From assembly GCF_001428505.1 (NCBI RefSeq), contig NZ_LMHU01000001.1, positions 640,122 through 704,121 on the forward strand: a stretch of DNA of 64,000 nt, in the 5' to 3' direction. The notes beneath the pieces were generated by a model, which did no database searches, was not told the DNA's origin, and was given only the letters and a program-made list of their open reading frames with translations. Position 1 is the first letter of the stretch. Each line of letters begins with the position of its first letter. Both the position numbers and the translations under genes were made by a program. Positions 33,737 to 43,800 of this stretch are shown here, piece after piece. The stretch is from Terrabacter sp. Root181. Its GTDB lineage: Bacteria > Actinomycetota > Actinomycetes > Actinomycetales > Dermatophilaceae.

Positions 33737-35779
33737 ATGGACTTCTACAGCTCCTGGGCCCAGGGCTTCGCCCGCGTCGCCGCGTGCACCCTGCCGATCG
33801 TCGCGGTCGACCCCGAGCGCAACGCCGACGCCGTCATCACGCAGCTGCGCGAGCTCGACGACGAGGGCGTCGGTCTCGTCCTCTTCCCCGAGCTCTGCCT
33901 CTCCGGCTACGCCATCGACGACCTGCTCCTGCAGGACCCGCTCCTCGACGCGGTCGACGACGCGCTGGCCCGGATCGCCGATGCCACCGCCGACCTGCGT
34001 CCCGTGGTCATCGTCGGCGCCCCGCTCGAGAAGGGCTCGCGCGTCTACAACTGCGGCGTCGTCATCCACGCCGGTCGCATCCTCGGCGTCGCACCGAAGT
34101 CCTACCTGCCGAACTACCGCGAGTTCTACGAGCGGCGCCACTTCGCGCCCGGCGACGACCAGCGCGGCCAGACCGTCGACGTCGCCGGCGACCGCGTGCC
34201 GTTCGGCCCCGACCTGCTCTTCCGGGCCACCGACGTGCCGGGCTTCGTGCTGCACGTCGAGGTCTGCGAGGACATGTGGGTCCCCGTCCCCCCGAGCCAC
34301 GAGGCGGCCCTCGCCGGGGCGACGATCCTCACGAACCTCTCCGGGTCGCCGATCACCGTCTCGCGCGCCGAGGACCGCCACCTCCTCGCCCGCAGCGCCT
34401 CCGCCCGCTGCCTCGCCGCCTACCTCTACTCCGCCGCAGGCGAGGGTGAGAGCTCGACCGACCTGTCGTGGGACGGCATGACGATGGTCTACGAGAACGG
34501 CGCCCTGCTCGCCGAGAGCGAGCGGTTCCCCGAGGGGGCCCGCGCGTCCATCGCCGACATCGACCTCGACCTGCTGCGCCAGGAGCGCCAGCGGCAGGGC
34601 ACGTTCGACGACAACCGGCGCACCCTCGCCGCACGCACCGACGGCTTCCGCACCGTCGAGCTCGAGCTCGACCCCCCGACCGGCGACCTCGGCCTGCTCC
34701 GCAAGGTCGACCGCTTCCCTTTCGTGCCCGACGACGAGGACCGCCTCGCACTCGACTGCTACGAGGCGTACAACATCCAGGTCTCCGGGCTCGAGCAGCG
34801 GCTCCGGGCCATCGGTCAGCCCAAGATCGTCATCGGCGTCAGCGGCGGTCTCGACTCGACCCACGCCCTCATCGTCGCCGCCAAGGCCATGGACCGGCTC
34901 GACCGCCCCCGCAGCGACATCCTCGCCTTCACGATGCCCGGCTTCGCCACGAGCGACCACACGAAGAGCAACGCCATCGCGCTCATGGAGTCGCTCGACG
35001 TCACGTGGGAGGAGCTCGACATCCGCCCGGCGGCCACGCAGATGCTCGAGGCGATGGGCCACCCCTTCGGCACGGGCGAGGAGGTCTACGACGTCACCTT
35101 CGAGAACGTCCAGGCCGGCCTGCGCACCGACTACCTCTTCCGCATCGCCAACCAGCGTGGCGGCATCGTCCTCGGCACCGGCGACCTGTCCGAGCTCGCC
35201 CTCGGGTGGTGCACCTACGGCGTCGGTGACCAGATGAGCCACTACGGCGTCAACACCGGCGTGCCCAAGACCCTGATGCAGCACCTCATCCGGTGGGTCG
35301 TGTCGTCGAGCCAGTTCGACGAGGAGGTCGCCGGCACGCTGACCTCGATCCTCGACACCGAGATCACGCCCGAGCTCGTGCCGACCAAGGAGGGGGAGAA
35401 GCCGCAGAGCACCGAGGCGATGATCGGGCCGTACGCGCTCCAGGACTTCACGCTCTTCCACGTGCTCCGTCGCGGCTACCGGCCGTCGAAGATCGCCTAC
35501 CTCGCGTGGAACGCCTGGCGCGACAGCGAGGCGGGGGAGTGGCCCGCGGGCTACCCCGAGGCCGAGCGGACGGCATACGACCTCGCGACGATCCGGCACT
35601 GGCTCGAGGTCTTCGTCAGGCGCTACTTCGCCAACCAGTTCAAGCGCTCCGCGCTGCCCAACGGCCCGAAGGTCGTGGCCGGCGGCTCGCTGTCGCCGCG
35701 CGGCGACTGGCGTATGCCGTCCGACGCGACGTCGGTGGCGTGGCTGAGCGAGCTCGACGCTAATGTCCCCGAGAAGTAA
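33737..35779 (+). CDS. nadE: Glutamine-dependent NAD+ synthetase
   Basis: A 680-aa two-domain enzyme making NAD from deamido-NAD, ATP and glutamine. The N-terminal nitrilase-like glutaminase has Glu in LFPELCLSGYAIDD, Lys in PKSYLPNYREFYE and Cys in EVCEDMWVP. The C-terminal synthetase has the P-loop GVSGGLDSTHAL. Length matches the actinobacterial (Mtb-like) form. ATG 33737 is chosen for the family N-terminus (MDFYSSWAQGFARVA). It carries two octamers near its end (35571 and 35712). The acetyltransferase gene follows directly. Confidence 0.95.
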   Translation: MDFYSSWAQGFARVAACTLPIVAVDPERNADAVITQLRELDDEGVGLVLFPELCLSGYAIDDLLLQDPLLDAVDDALARIADATADLRPVVIVGAPLEKGSRVYNCGVVIHAGRILGVAPKSYLPNYREFYERRHFAPGDDQRGQTVDVAGDRVPFGPDLLFRATDVPGFVLHVEVCEDMWVPVPPSHEAALAGATILTNLSGSPITVSRAEDRHLLARSASARCLAAYLYSAAGEGESSTDLSWDGMTMVYENGALLAESERFPEGARASIADIDLDLLRQERQRQGTFDDNRRTLAARTDGFRTVELELDPPTGDLGLLRKVDRFPFVPDDEDRLALDCYEAYNIQVSGLEQRLRAIGQPKIVIGVSGGLDSTHALIVAAKAMDRLDRPRSDILAFTMPGFATSDHTKSNAIALMESLDVTWEELDIRPAATQMLEAMGHPFGTGEEVYDVTFENVQAGLRTDYLFRIANQRGGIVLGTGDLSELALGWCTYGVGDQMSHYGVNTGVPKTLMQHLIRWVVSSSQFDEEVAGTLTSILDTEITPELVPTKEGEKPQSTEAMIGPYALQDFTLFHVLRRGYRPSKIAYLAWNAWRDSEAGEWPAGYPEAERTAYDLATIRHWLEVFVRRYFANQFKRSALPNGPKVVAGGSLSPRGDWRMPSDATSVAWLSELDANVPEK

Positions 35780-35789
35780 GGCGATCCGC

Positions 35790-36290
35790 GTGGCTTCGAC
35801 GATCAGTGTCCGCGACTACGACGATGCCGACTGGCCGCTCGTCTGGCCCGTCATCGAGGAGGTGGTCCGGGCCGGTGACACCTTCCCCTTCCCGACCGAC
35901 CTCACCGAGATCGAGGCGCGCGGCATCTGGCTCGAGAACGGCCCCGGTGGTCGCGTGACCGTCGCCGTCGACGGTGACCGCGTCCTGGGCACGGCGAAGA
36001 TGGGGCGCAACCGTCCCGGCCCCGGGTCGCACGTGGCGACGGCGAGCTACATGGTGTCGGCCGAGGCCCGAGGTCTCGGCGCCGGGCGTGCGCTCGTCGT
36101 CGACTCCCTCGACTGGGCCCGCGAGTCCGGGTATGCCGCCATGCAGTTCAATGCCGTCGTCGCCACCAACACGGGGGCGGTCCGGCTCTACGAGAGCCTC
36201 GGCTTCACGGTCGTCGGCACCGTGCCGCGGGCCCACGAGCTCCCGACCGGGGAGCGCGTGGGCCTACGGATCATGCACCTCGACCTCTGA
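35790..36290 (+). CDS. GNAT-family N-acetyltransferase
   Basis: A 166-aa acetyltransferase with the acetyl-CoA motif SAEARGLGAGRALVVDSL (Q/RxxGxG/A form) and the C-terminal NTGAVRLYESLGFTVVG. GTG 35790 is used because AAGG lies 8 nt upstream; an in-frame ATG at 35763, inside nadE, is the alternative. Linkage to nadE suggests co-transcription. Substrate unknown. Confidence 0.8.
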   Translation: MASTISVRDYDDADWPLVWPVIEEVVRAGDTFPFPTDLTEIEARGIWLENGPGGRVTVAVDGDRVLGTAKMGRNRPGPGSHVATASYMVSAEARGLGAGRALVVDSLDWARESGYAAMQFNAVVATNTGAVRLYESLGFTVVGTVPRAHELPTGERVGLRIMHLDL

Positions 36291-36316
36291 CCGGGCGTGA
36301 GGGGGTCGACGCCCGG
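36291..36316. terminator. Hairpin between convergent acetyltransferase and dehydrogenase genes
   Basis: CCGGGCGT (36291-36298) pairs with ACGCCCGG (36309-36316) around a 10-nt loop. It begins right after the acetyltransferase stop and sits 13 bp before the end of the convergent dehydrogenase. Confidence 0.6.
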
Positions 36317-36329
36317 CCAGGGTCGAGCC

Positions 36330-37382
36330 TCAGCTCGTCAGCACGACCTTGAGGGCTCCGGTCTCGGCCGCGCGGGCGAACGTGTCGTAGGCGTCGAGGA
36401 AGTCGCCCATGGCGAAGCGGTGCGTCACGAACCGCGCCAGGTCGACCTGGTGCGTGGCGAGCAGCTTGAGCAGGGTGGGTGTCGAGTAGGTGTCGACGAG
36501 CCCGGTGGTGATGGTGACGTTCCTGATCCAGAGGTCCTCCAGGTGCAGGGTGGCCGGTCCTCCGTGGACGCCCACGTTGGCGACAGTGCCACCCGGCCGC
36601 ACCAGGGCCGCGCACTGCTCGAACGTCGATGCCACCCCGACCGCCTCGATGGCGACGTCGGCGCCGAGGCCCTGGGTCAGGCCCCTGACGATCGCGACGG
36701 CGTCCTCGCGCGAGGGGTTCACCGTGATGTCGGCCCCGAACTGCTTGGCCGCCTCGAGTCGGGCATCGGCCAAGTCGATGGCCACGACGTGCGCCGGACT
36801 GAAGAGCTTGGCACCCATGATGGCGGAGAGCCCGACCGGGCCGGCGCCCACCACCGCTACGACGTCACCGGGTGATACCCGGCCGTTCAGCACACCGACC
36901 TCGTAGCCCGTGGGCCCGATGTCGGCGAGCATGAGCACTTCCTCGTCAGTCACACCTTGGGGGACGGCATACGTCGAGGTGTCCGCGAAGGGGACCCGGA
37001 CGTACTCCGCCTGTGTGCCGTCGATCTTGTGGCCGAGGATCCAGCCGCCGCCGCCGATGCACTGGCCGTAGCTGCTCTCACGGCAGTAGCGGCACGCACC
37101 GCACGCGGTGATGCAGGAGACGAGCACGCGGTCGCCGGGCTTGACGTTCTTGACGCCCGGGCCGACCTCCTCGACCGTGCCGACCGCCTCGTGACCGAGG
37201 ATCCGCCCGTCGGTGACCGCTGCGACGTCACCCTTGAGGATGTGCAGGTCGGTGCCGCAGATGGTCACGGTGTCGACCTTGACGACGGCGTCGGTGTCGG
37301 CCTGGACCGTCGGCTTCGGGACCTCGTCCCAGGCCTTCCGGCCGGGTCCGTGGTAGACGATCGCGTGCATGGTGGTGCTCAT
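36330..37382 (-). CDS. Zinc-dependent alcohol dehydrogenase
   Basis: A 350-aa MDR dehydrogenase. The catalytic zinc ligands are in TICGTDLH and GHEAVGTVEEVG; the structural zinc uses Cys residues in ITACGACRYCRESSYGQC. The Rossmann loop is VGAGPVGLSAI. It resembles the formaldehyde/isopropanol-type NAD(P)-dependent dehydrogenases; alcohol specificity is not visible. ATG 37382 has a strong GAGGAGG before it. It stands alone between two terminator hairpins. Confidence 0.88.
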   Translation of the reverse strand: MSTTMHAIVYHGPGRKAWDEVPKPTVQADTDAVVKVDTVTICGTDLHILKGDVAAVTDGRILGHEAVGTVEEVGPGVKNVKPGDRVLVSCITACGACRYCRESSYGQCIGGGGWILGHKIDGTQAEYVRVPFADTSTYAVPQGVTDEEVLMLADIGPTGYEVGVLNGRVSPGDVVAVVGAGPVGLSAIMGAKLFSPAHVVAIDLADARLEAAKQFGADITVNPSREDAVAIVRGLTQGLGADVAIEAVGVASTFEQCAALVRPGGTVANVGVHGGPATLHLEDLWIRNVTITTGLVDTYSTPTLLKLLATHQVDLARFVTHRFAMGDFLDAYDTFARAAETGALKVVLTS

Positions 37383-37457
37383 GTCTCCTCCTCGTGACCG
37401 CAGGCAGCGGCACGCGTCCAGTCCATCGCGGGAACCGGTGCGGAGGTAGGGCCCTTC

Positions 37458-37485
37458 GTCCCGCCCCGGAGTGCCGGGGCGGGAC
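37458..37485. terminator. Strong hairpin after the second helicase gene
   Basis: GTCCCGCCCCGG pairs perfectly with CCGGGGCGGGAC around AGTG. It lies 23 bp after the helicase stop on the minus strand and upstream of the dehydrogenase, separating the two transcripts. Confidence 0.7.
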
Positions 37486-37508
37486 CAGGGTCCCGGGTCG
37501 CTCGGCCG

Positions 37509-39695
37509 TCAGACCTCGGTCAGGGCCTGGCGCAGCAGCTCGACGAGGGCGTCGAGCTGGAGGGTGTCGCCGGAGGTGACGTCCTCGTCGCTGCCGTCGA
37601 GGGCGCGCGCGGCGAGCCCCTGCTTGGCGTCGATGAGCTCGGCGATCTTGGAGTCGATGGTGCCGGACGCGAGGATGCGCCACGCCGTGACGGGCTCGTC
37701 CTGGCCGATGCGGTGGACGCGGTCGATGGCCTGCTGCTGCTCGGCCGCGGTCCACGACAGCTCGGCGAGCACGACGTTGGACGCGGCGTGCAGGTTGAGG
37801 CCGACGCCGGCGGCCGTCAGCGAGCAGACGGCGACGGCGACCTCGGGGTCCTTCTGGAAGGCGTCGATCGCCTCCTGGCGCTGCTTCGAGGTCTGCTCGC
37901 CGCGCACCGAGACGGTGCGCAGGCCGGCCGAGGCGAGCACGCGCTCGGCGGCGTCCATGACGTCGATGTGCTTGGCGAAGAAGACGACCTTGCCGACCGA
38001 GTGCGACAGCTGTACGGCGTAGTCGGCAGCGAGTGCCGACTTGGCCTGGCCGATCCGGCGCACGAGCGAGAAGACGTTGTCGGTGCCCTTCTCGGCTGAT
38101 GCGGCCCGCAGCTCCGCGGCGGCGACCCGACGCATGAGGGAGGTGTCGGGCTCGCCGTCCTCCTCCCGGCCGTCGCCGGCGGCGAGGAGCGAGCGGTAGC
38201 GCTCGGCCAGGCGGCGTCCGAGGGCGCGCTCGGCCTCACGGATCGAGCGACCGAGGTCGTCGTCGAGCTCGACGGTGATGTCGGCGATGCGCTTGTCGGG
38301 CAGGTCCTTGGCCACGTCGACCTTGCGACGGCGCACGATGCCCATGTCGATGACGGCGCGACGGGCCTCGGGGTAGAAGGCGCGGTCCGCGGGCGTGTGG
38401 CCGGTGTCGTCGAGGCGCCGCGCGATCTCTGCGGTGGGCTTGCCGTCCTTGATCCAGCCGAGGAAGCGCCAGATCGCGTCGAAGTCCTTGACGTCGTTGA
38501 TGAGTGGTGTGCCGGTGAGGGCCATGAGGAGCGGGTCGCCGCCGGGTGTCGTCGACCGGAGCCGGTCGCCGAGGGCCAGGACCTGCTGAGAGCGCTGCGA
38601 CTGGAGGTTCTTGATGAAGTGGGCCTCGTCGACGACCATCGAGCGGAAGCCGAAGCTCGAGAGCCACCCGAAGTGCCGGTCGAGGATCTCGTAGTTGACG
38701 ACGAACACGTCGGCGAACGCGTCGACGTCGTTGCCGTCGCCGTGGATGACGGTGACGCGTCGCTGCGGCGTCCACCGCTCGACCTCACGGGCCCAGTTGA
38801 TCTTCACGACGTTCGGCACGACGGCGAGCATCGGGTAGGCGCCCGCGATCGAGGCGGCCATGACCGACTGGGCGGTCTTGCCGAGGCCCGGCTCGTCGGC
38901 GAGCAGGAAGGTGCGGTGACCCTCCTGGACGCTCTGGAGAAAGCGGGACTGGTGGACCATGAGCTGCGACCCGGGCGGGGAGAAGCGGTCGATCTGCGGC
39001 GTCGGCGGGAGGTCCATCGACGCTGCCTCGCCGCCGGCACCCTGCTCGAAGGCGCGGTAGAGCGGGCTGAGCAGGTCCCAGCCGGCCAGGCGGTTCGGGA
39101 GGTAGTCGCTCTGGACGCGGCCGACGTCCGGCGTGAGGAACGGGTTGGCGAGCGCCCGAGAGGGCACCGACTGCGGCATCACCTGACGGGCCGCGATCTG
39201 CGGCGGGACGACGGGCCGCGGCGGCTCGGGCGCCTGGATGACGAGGTCCTCCTCGGCGAGCTCGGCGCCCGACTCGAGGAGCCAGTCGCGGCGCATCTGC
39301 TGGGCCGCCGGGCCGGGCTTGGCGTCGGCGTCGAGCAGGGTCAGCAGGCTCGTGTCGCGGGCCGCGATCTGCGCGAGGATCGTCGCGATGCCGTCGAGGC
39401 GCTTGAGCAGGTCGGCGCGCGTGGCCGACGGGATCGACGCGTCCTCACGGACGCGGGCGCGCTCGGACCGCATGAGCAGGGCCACGACGAGGAACTTGGT
39501 CCGGTTCGTCGGGCTCGCCTTGCCCTTGCTCGAGACGCGGGACTCGACCTCGCGGACCCTCCGTGCGAGCACGGGGATGAGCGGGGCGGGGTCGTCCTTG
39601 CGCTGGGTGGCCTTCCGCTGGCCGTGGTTCTGGCCGTTCTGCCCCTGCTTCGGGCCCTGGCCGTCGGTCGGTCGGCGGCGGACGCGCGTTGCCAT
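37509..39695 (-). CDS. SNF2-related DEAD/DEAH helicase
   Basis: A 728-aa ATP-dependent translocase. The N-terminal 60 residues are basic and Gln/Asn-rich (GQGPKQGQNGQNHGQRKA). The ATPase has Walker A in LADEPGLGKTAQSV, DEAH as VVDEAHFIKN, and the C-terminal half has SLTAAGVGLNLHAAS and AIDRVHRIGQDEPV. The EPGLGKT form differs from the DDMGLGKT of the 2.7-kb helicase, so the two are not recent copies. ATG 39695 has AGGAGG close upstream. The open frame extends much further upstream without coding character. Confidence 0.9.
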   Translation of the reverse strand: MATRVRRRPTDGQGPKQGQNGQNHGQRKATQRKDDPAPLIPVLARRVREVESRVSSKGKASPTNRTKFLVVALLMRSERARVREDASIPSATRADLLKRLDGIATILAQIAARDTSLLTLLDADAKPGPAAQQMRRDWLLESGAELAEEDLVIQAPEPPRPVVPPQIAARQVMPQSVPSRALANPFLTPDVGRVQSDYLPNRLAGWDLLSPLYRAFEQGAGGEAASMDLPPTPQIDRFSPPGSQLMVHQSRFLQSVQEGHRTFLLADEPGLGKTAQSVMAASIAGAYPMLAVVPNVVKINWAREVERWTPQRRVTVIHGDGNDVDAFADVFVVNYEILDRHFGWLSSFGFRSMVVDEAHFIKNLQSQRSQQVLALGDRLRSTTPGGDPLLMALTGTPLINDVKDFDAIWRFLGWIKDGKPTAEIARRLDDTGHTPADRAFYPEARRAVIDMGIVRRRKVDVAKDLPDKRIADITVELDDDLGRSIREAERALGRRLAERYRSLLAAGDGREEDGEPDTSLMRRVAAAELRAASAEKGTDNVFSLVRRIGQAKSALAADYAVQLSHSVGKVVFFAKHIDVMDAAERVLASAGLRTVSVRGEQTSKQRQEAIDAFQKDPEVAVAVCSLTAAGVGLNLHAASNVVLAELSWTAAEQQQAIDRVHRIGQDEPVTAWRILASGTIDSKIAELIDAKQGLAARALDGSDEDVTSGDTLQLDALVELLRQALTEV

Positions 39696-39931
39696 GTTCC
39701 TCCTGATGACGCGGAGGACGTCGAGCGGGCTGGGCCCCCGGACGACACCGTGTCGGGGTGTCGGCGGCGGACTCGGCTCGAGTCCCGGTGGACGCGCATC
39801 ACGCGCCCCGTGTCCCGAGCGCCGGATCGGCGGTTGCGCCACGGACGGGCGCTTGGGACACCCCGACTCTACAGCCCGGAGCGGGCTCATCGGGTCGTAT
39901 GCCGTGTGCTCGCCGTGAACTCGCCCCGAAC

Positions 39932-40681
39932 TCAGCCGATGTTGACCCCGACGAGCGCGCCGATGGCATACGTCACGCCCATGGCGAGCAGGCCGCCGGC
40001 GACGTTGCGCAGGACCGCCCGGGTGGCCGGGCTCCGGCCGAGGCGGGCGCTGACCGCGCCGGTCAGCGCCAGGGCCGCGGCGACGCTGACCACGGTGACG
40101 TGGATCCGGATCGACGCCGGGCTGAAGGTGATCGTGAGCATGGGCAGGACGGCGCCGACGACGAAGGCCAGCATCGAGGCGCCGGCCGCGTGCCACGGGT
40201 TCGTCAGCTCGGTCGGGTCGATGCCGAGCTCGGCCTCCGCGTGCGCGGTGAGGGCGTCGTGGGCGGTGAGCTCGCGGGCCACCTCGGCGGCGAGCTCGCG
40301 CCGCATCCCCTTCGCCTCGTAGAGCTGGGTCAGCTCCTCGAGCTCGCCGTCGGGGTCCTCGTGGAGCTCCTTGCGCTCGAGCGTCAGCAGGGCCCGCTCC
40401 GAGTCGCGCTGCGTGCTGACCGAGACGTACTCCCCGGCGGCCATCGACATGGCGCCGGCGGACAGCGCGGCGAGGCCCGCGAGGATGATCGCGGCCTTGT
40501 CGGCGGTCGCGCCGGCGACGCCGACGACGACGCCGGCGGTCGAGACGATGCCGTCGTTGGCGCCGAGCACGCCGGCGCGCAGCCAGTTGAGGCGGGCGCC
40601 CACGTTGGCGTCGTGCGGCTCGTCGCGGTCGTGGCCGGTGTCGAGGGGCGTGGGCTCGTCGGACGCGCGCACGTCGGACAT
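39932..40681 (-). CDS. VIT1/CCC1-family iron/manganese transporter
   Basis: A 249-aa membrane protein of the vacuolar iron transporter family, likely exporting or sequestering Fe2+ or Mn2+. The first helix carries NWLRAGVLGANDGIVSTAGVVVGVAG, the family signature. A charged loop with ELHEDPDGELEELTQLYE (metal-binding Glu residues) lies before three more C-terminal helices. ATG 40681 has CGGAG upstream; the frame extends to 40747 without support. An IdeR/DtxR-type box lies 68 bp upstream, so iron control is likely. Confidence 0.88.
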   Translation of the reverse strand: MSDVRASDEPTPLDTGHDRDEPHDANVGARLNWLRAGVLGANDGIVSTAGVVVGVAGATADKAAIILAGLAALSAGAMSMAAGEYVSVSTQRDSERALLTLERKELHEDPDGELEELTQLYEAKGMRRELAAEVARELTAHDALTAHAEAELGIDPTELTNPWHAAGASMLAFVVGAVLPMLTITFSPASIRIHVTVVSVAAALALTGAVSARLGRSPATRAVLRNVAGGLLAMGVTYAIGALVGVNIG

Positions 40682-40748
40682 GGATGGTGCTCCGATCGAC
40701 GGGTGGGTTGTGCCATCGATCGTGGCACCCGCGGTGGACCGTGTCACG

Positions 40749-40767
40749 GTAGGTGAGGCTCACCTGA
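40749..40767. promoter_or_regulatory. IdeR/DtxR iron box
   Basis: GTAGGTGAGGCTCACCTGA matches 15 of 19 positions of the IdeR/DtxR consensus TTAGGTTAGGCTAACCTAA and contains the perfect palindrome AGGTGAG-G-CTCACCT. It lies 68 bp before the VIT-family start (minus) and 78 bp before the sensor kinase start (plus). The transporter is the more sensible target. Confidence 0.65.
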
Positions 40768-40844
40768 GGCCGGCCCCGGATCCCGCGTCCCGACATGACG
40801 GCCGCATCCGGGCGCCGTGGCCCGCAATGCGCGAGGATCAGCAC

Positions 40845-43800
40845 ATGTCGGGCATCGAGGGCGGACTCGAAGCGGCGGGGGACGACCTCTACCGCTGGAT
40901 GGTCGGTGCCTCGCCCGACGGGCTGTGGGTCTTCGACGAGAGCGGCCGCACGCTCTTCGCGAACGCCCGGATGGCCGAGATGCTCGGCCGCGACCCCGAC
41001 GACATGGTCGGCTTCTCGGTCTTCGACGCCGTGGACGACATCGGCAAGGAGCAGTTCCGCCACCACCTGGACGAGCTCGCGGCCCAGGGGGTGCCGGGCG
41101 ACAACATCGAGTGCAGCCTCCTCGACGCCCGCGGCGACCGCTTCTGGGCGCTCGTGTCGCACACCCCGCTCGTCGACGGCTCGGGCACGCGGCGCGGGTG
41201 GCTGCACCGGGTCAGCGAGCACAGCGCCCAGCGCAAGCTGCTCGACCAGCTCGCCGAGGCCCAGTCGATCGCCAAGATCGGCAGCTGGGAGTGGGACGTC
41301 GCCGCCGACCGGGTCTCGTGGTCCGACGAGCTCTACCGCATCTACGGCCTGGACCGCACCGACCTGACACCGACCTACGAGGGCTTCCTCTCGCGCATCC
41401 ACGCCGACGACCGGGCCCTCGTGTCCCGGGTCGTCGGGGCCGCGCTCGTGTCGGAGGACGCGTTCGAGTTCGACGCCCGCGTCGTGCGCACGTCCGGCGA
41501 GATCGCGTGGATCCGCGGTCGGGGACTCGTGACCCGAGACCCCGAGGGCCGGGCGATCCGGATGGGTGGCACGACGCAGGACATCACGGAGAAGAAGGAC
41601 GCCGAGCAGGCGCTCGGGCTCGTCACGGCGATGGCGACCGCGGCCAACGAGTCCGCGACACTCGACGAGGCACTGCCTGTCGTGCTCACGGAGGTGGCGC
41701 GCCACACGACGTGGCGACCGGTGCTCGGCGCCGTCGTCGATGCCGAGGGCGTCCTCGGGACGCCGGTCCGGGCGCCCGAGGGCACCGAGTCGAGCACCCT
41801 GCCGGTCGCGGTCGGACTGGACTTCGCGGCCCGCGCCGTCTCGAGCCGGTCGGTCGTGGCCGAGCCCTCTCCGGAGGGGTCGACGATCGTGGCCGTGCCG
41901 ATCATCAACGAGGGCAGGGTGGCCGGCGTCGTCGTGCTCGACATGCGCAGCGCGGCGCCCCCGGTCGAGTCCGACGCGGTGACGATCCAGCAGATCACCG
42001 CGCTCTTCGCTCGGGTCGCCGACCGCGAGTGGACCGCCGAGCACCTCGCCGCCGCCCGCGACGCAGCCATGGCGGCCTCACGTGCCAAGTCGGAGTTCCT
42101 CGCGACCATGAGCCACGAGATCCGGACGCCCCTCAACGGCGTCATCGGCCTCAGCGAGCTGCTCGGGCGCACCGAGCTGACCCCGCACCAGCGACGGCTC
42201 TCCGACGGCATCGACCAGGCGGGCCACGTGCTGCTCGAGCTCGTCAACGACATCCTCGACCTGTCCAAGATCGAGGCCGGGCGGCTCGAGCTCGAGTCGG
42301 TCGACTTCGACCCGGCCGCGGTGCTCGAGCGGGGCGTCGCCCTGCTCGCCGAGCGGGCCCGCGCCAAGGCGCTCGACCTGTCGGTGACGCGCGGGCCCGA
42401 CGTGCCGTTCATGGTCTCGGGCGACCCGGTGCGCTTCGGCCAGGTCGTCGCCAACCTCACGACCAACGCCGTGAAGTTCACCGACTCGGGCAGCGTCGTC
42501 ATCCACCTGACCCTCGACCACGTCACCGACACCGGTCCCGTCCTGCGGGTCGAGGTGACCGACACCGGCGCCGGCGTCGCCCCGGAGGTCCGCTCGCGGC
42601 TCTTCGAGTCCTTCTCCCAGGGCGACTCGTCGACGACGCGCGAGTACGGCGGCACCGGGCTGGGCCTGGCCATCAGCCGGCAGATCGTCACGGCCCTCGG
42701 CGGCGAGATCGGCGTCGAGAGCGAGCCCGGGGAGGGCAGCACGTTCTGGTTCACCGCGGCGTTCGAGCCGGCCTCGGCGCGCAGCGTCGGTCGCTCCGAG
42801 TCCCAGGCGGCGGCCGTGTCGGGCCTGCGGGCGCTCGTCGTCGGCGCCAACCTGGCCCACCGCGTCCGCGTCGAGGAGCAGCTGGCGGCGTGGTCGATGT
42901 CCGTCACGTCGGCCGCATCCGGCGTCGAGGGCCTCGTCCAGCTCGACCGGGCCGACCGCGGAGGCACCCCGCTCGACGTCGTCGTGCTCGACGACCCGGG
43001 CTCGGGCGCCGGCGGCCTGCAGATCGCCCGGATGATCCGTTCGGACGAGCGCTTCGCGGGCGTACGCGTCGTGCTCGTGTGCGCGCACGTGCCACCTCCC
43101 GACGTGGCGACGCTCGAGGAGGCCGGCGTCGACGCGACGCTCACGGCCCCCGTCATGCCGTCCGCGCTCTTCGACGCGATGGCCGACGTCGCCGGGCGGC
43201 ACCTCGTGCCCGAGCCGGTGCCCGCGCGGTCCGTCGACGCTGCCGACGCTGCTGACGGCCGCCTCGGCACGGTCCTCGTCGTCGAGGACAACGAGGTCAA
43301 CCAGCTCGTCGCCCAGGGTGTGCTCGAGAGCCTCGGCTACGCCGTCGTGCTCGCCGGCAACGGCATCGAGGGGGTCGCGGCCCACCGGGCCCGGAGTGAT
43401 GACGTCGTCGCCGTCCTCATGGACTGTCAGATGCCGCAGATGGACGGCTACGCCGCGACCCGGGCGATCCGCGCCCAGGAGGAGCCGGGCCGACGCCTCC
43501 CGGTCATCGCCATGACGGCCTCGGCCATCGCCGGCGAGCGGGAGCGCTGCCTGCAGGCGGGCATGGACGACTTCCTCACCAAGCCCGTCGACGTCGCACT
43601 GCTCGCCTCGACCCTCCAGCGCTGGACCGGCTCGGGACCCGTGCCGCGGTCACGCCCGGCGACCACGCCTGCCACGTCCCCTGCCACGGAGCTCGACGAC
43701 CTCGACGTGCTCGACACCGGTCGGCTCGACGAGCTGCGCGACCTCGAGCCGGGCGACCCCTCGCTGCTGCTGCGCTTCATCGACCGCTTCGGCACGGGCG

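Noticed and set aside
37509..42044. A 1511-codon open frame on the minus strand
   Set aside because: Only the part below 39695 has SNF2 helicase character. The upstream part is Arg/Gly/Asp-rich antisense to the VIT transporter and hybrid kinase and crosses three real genes.
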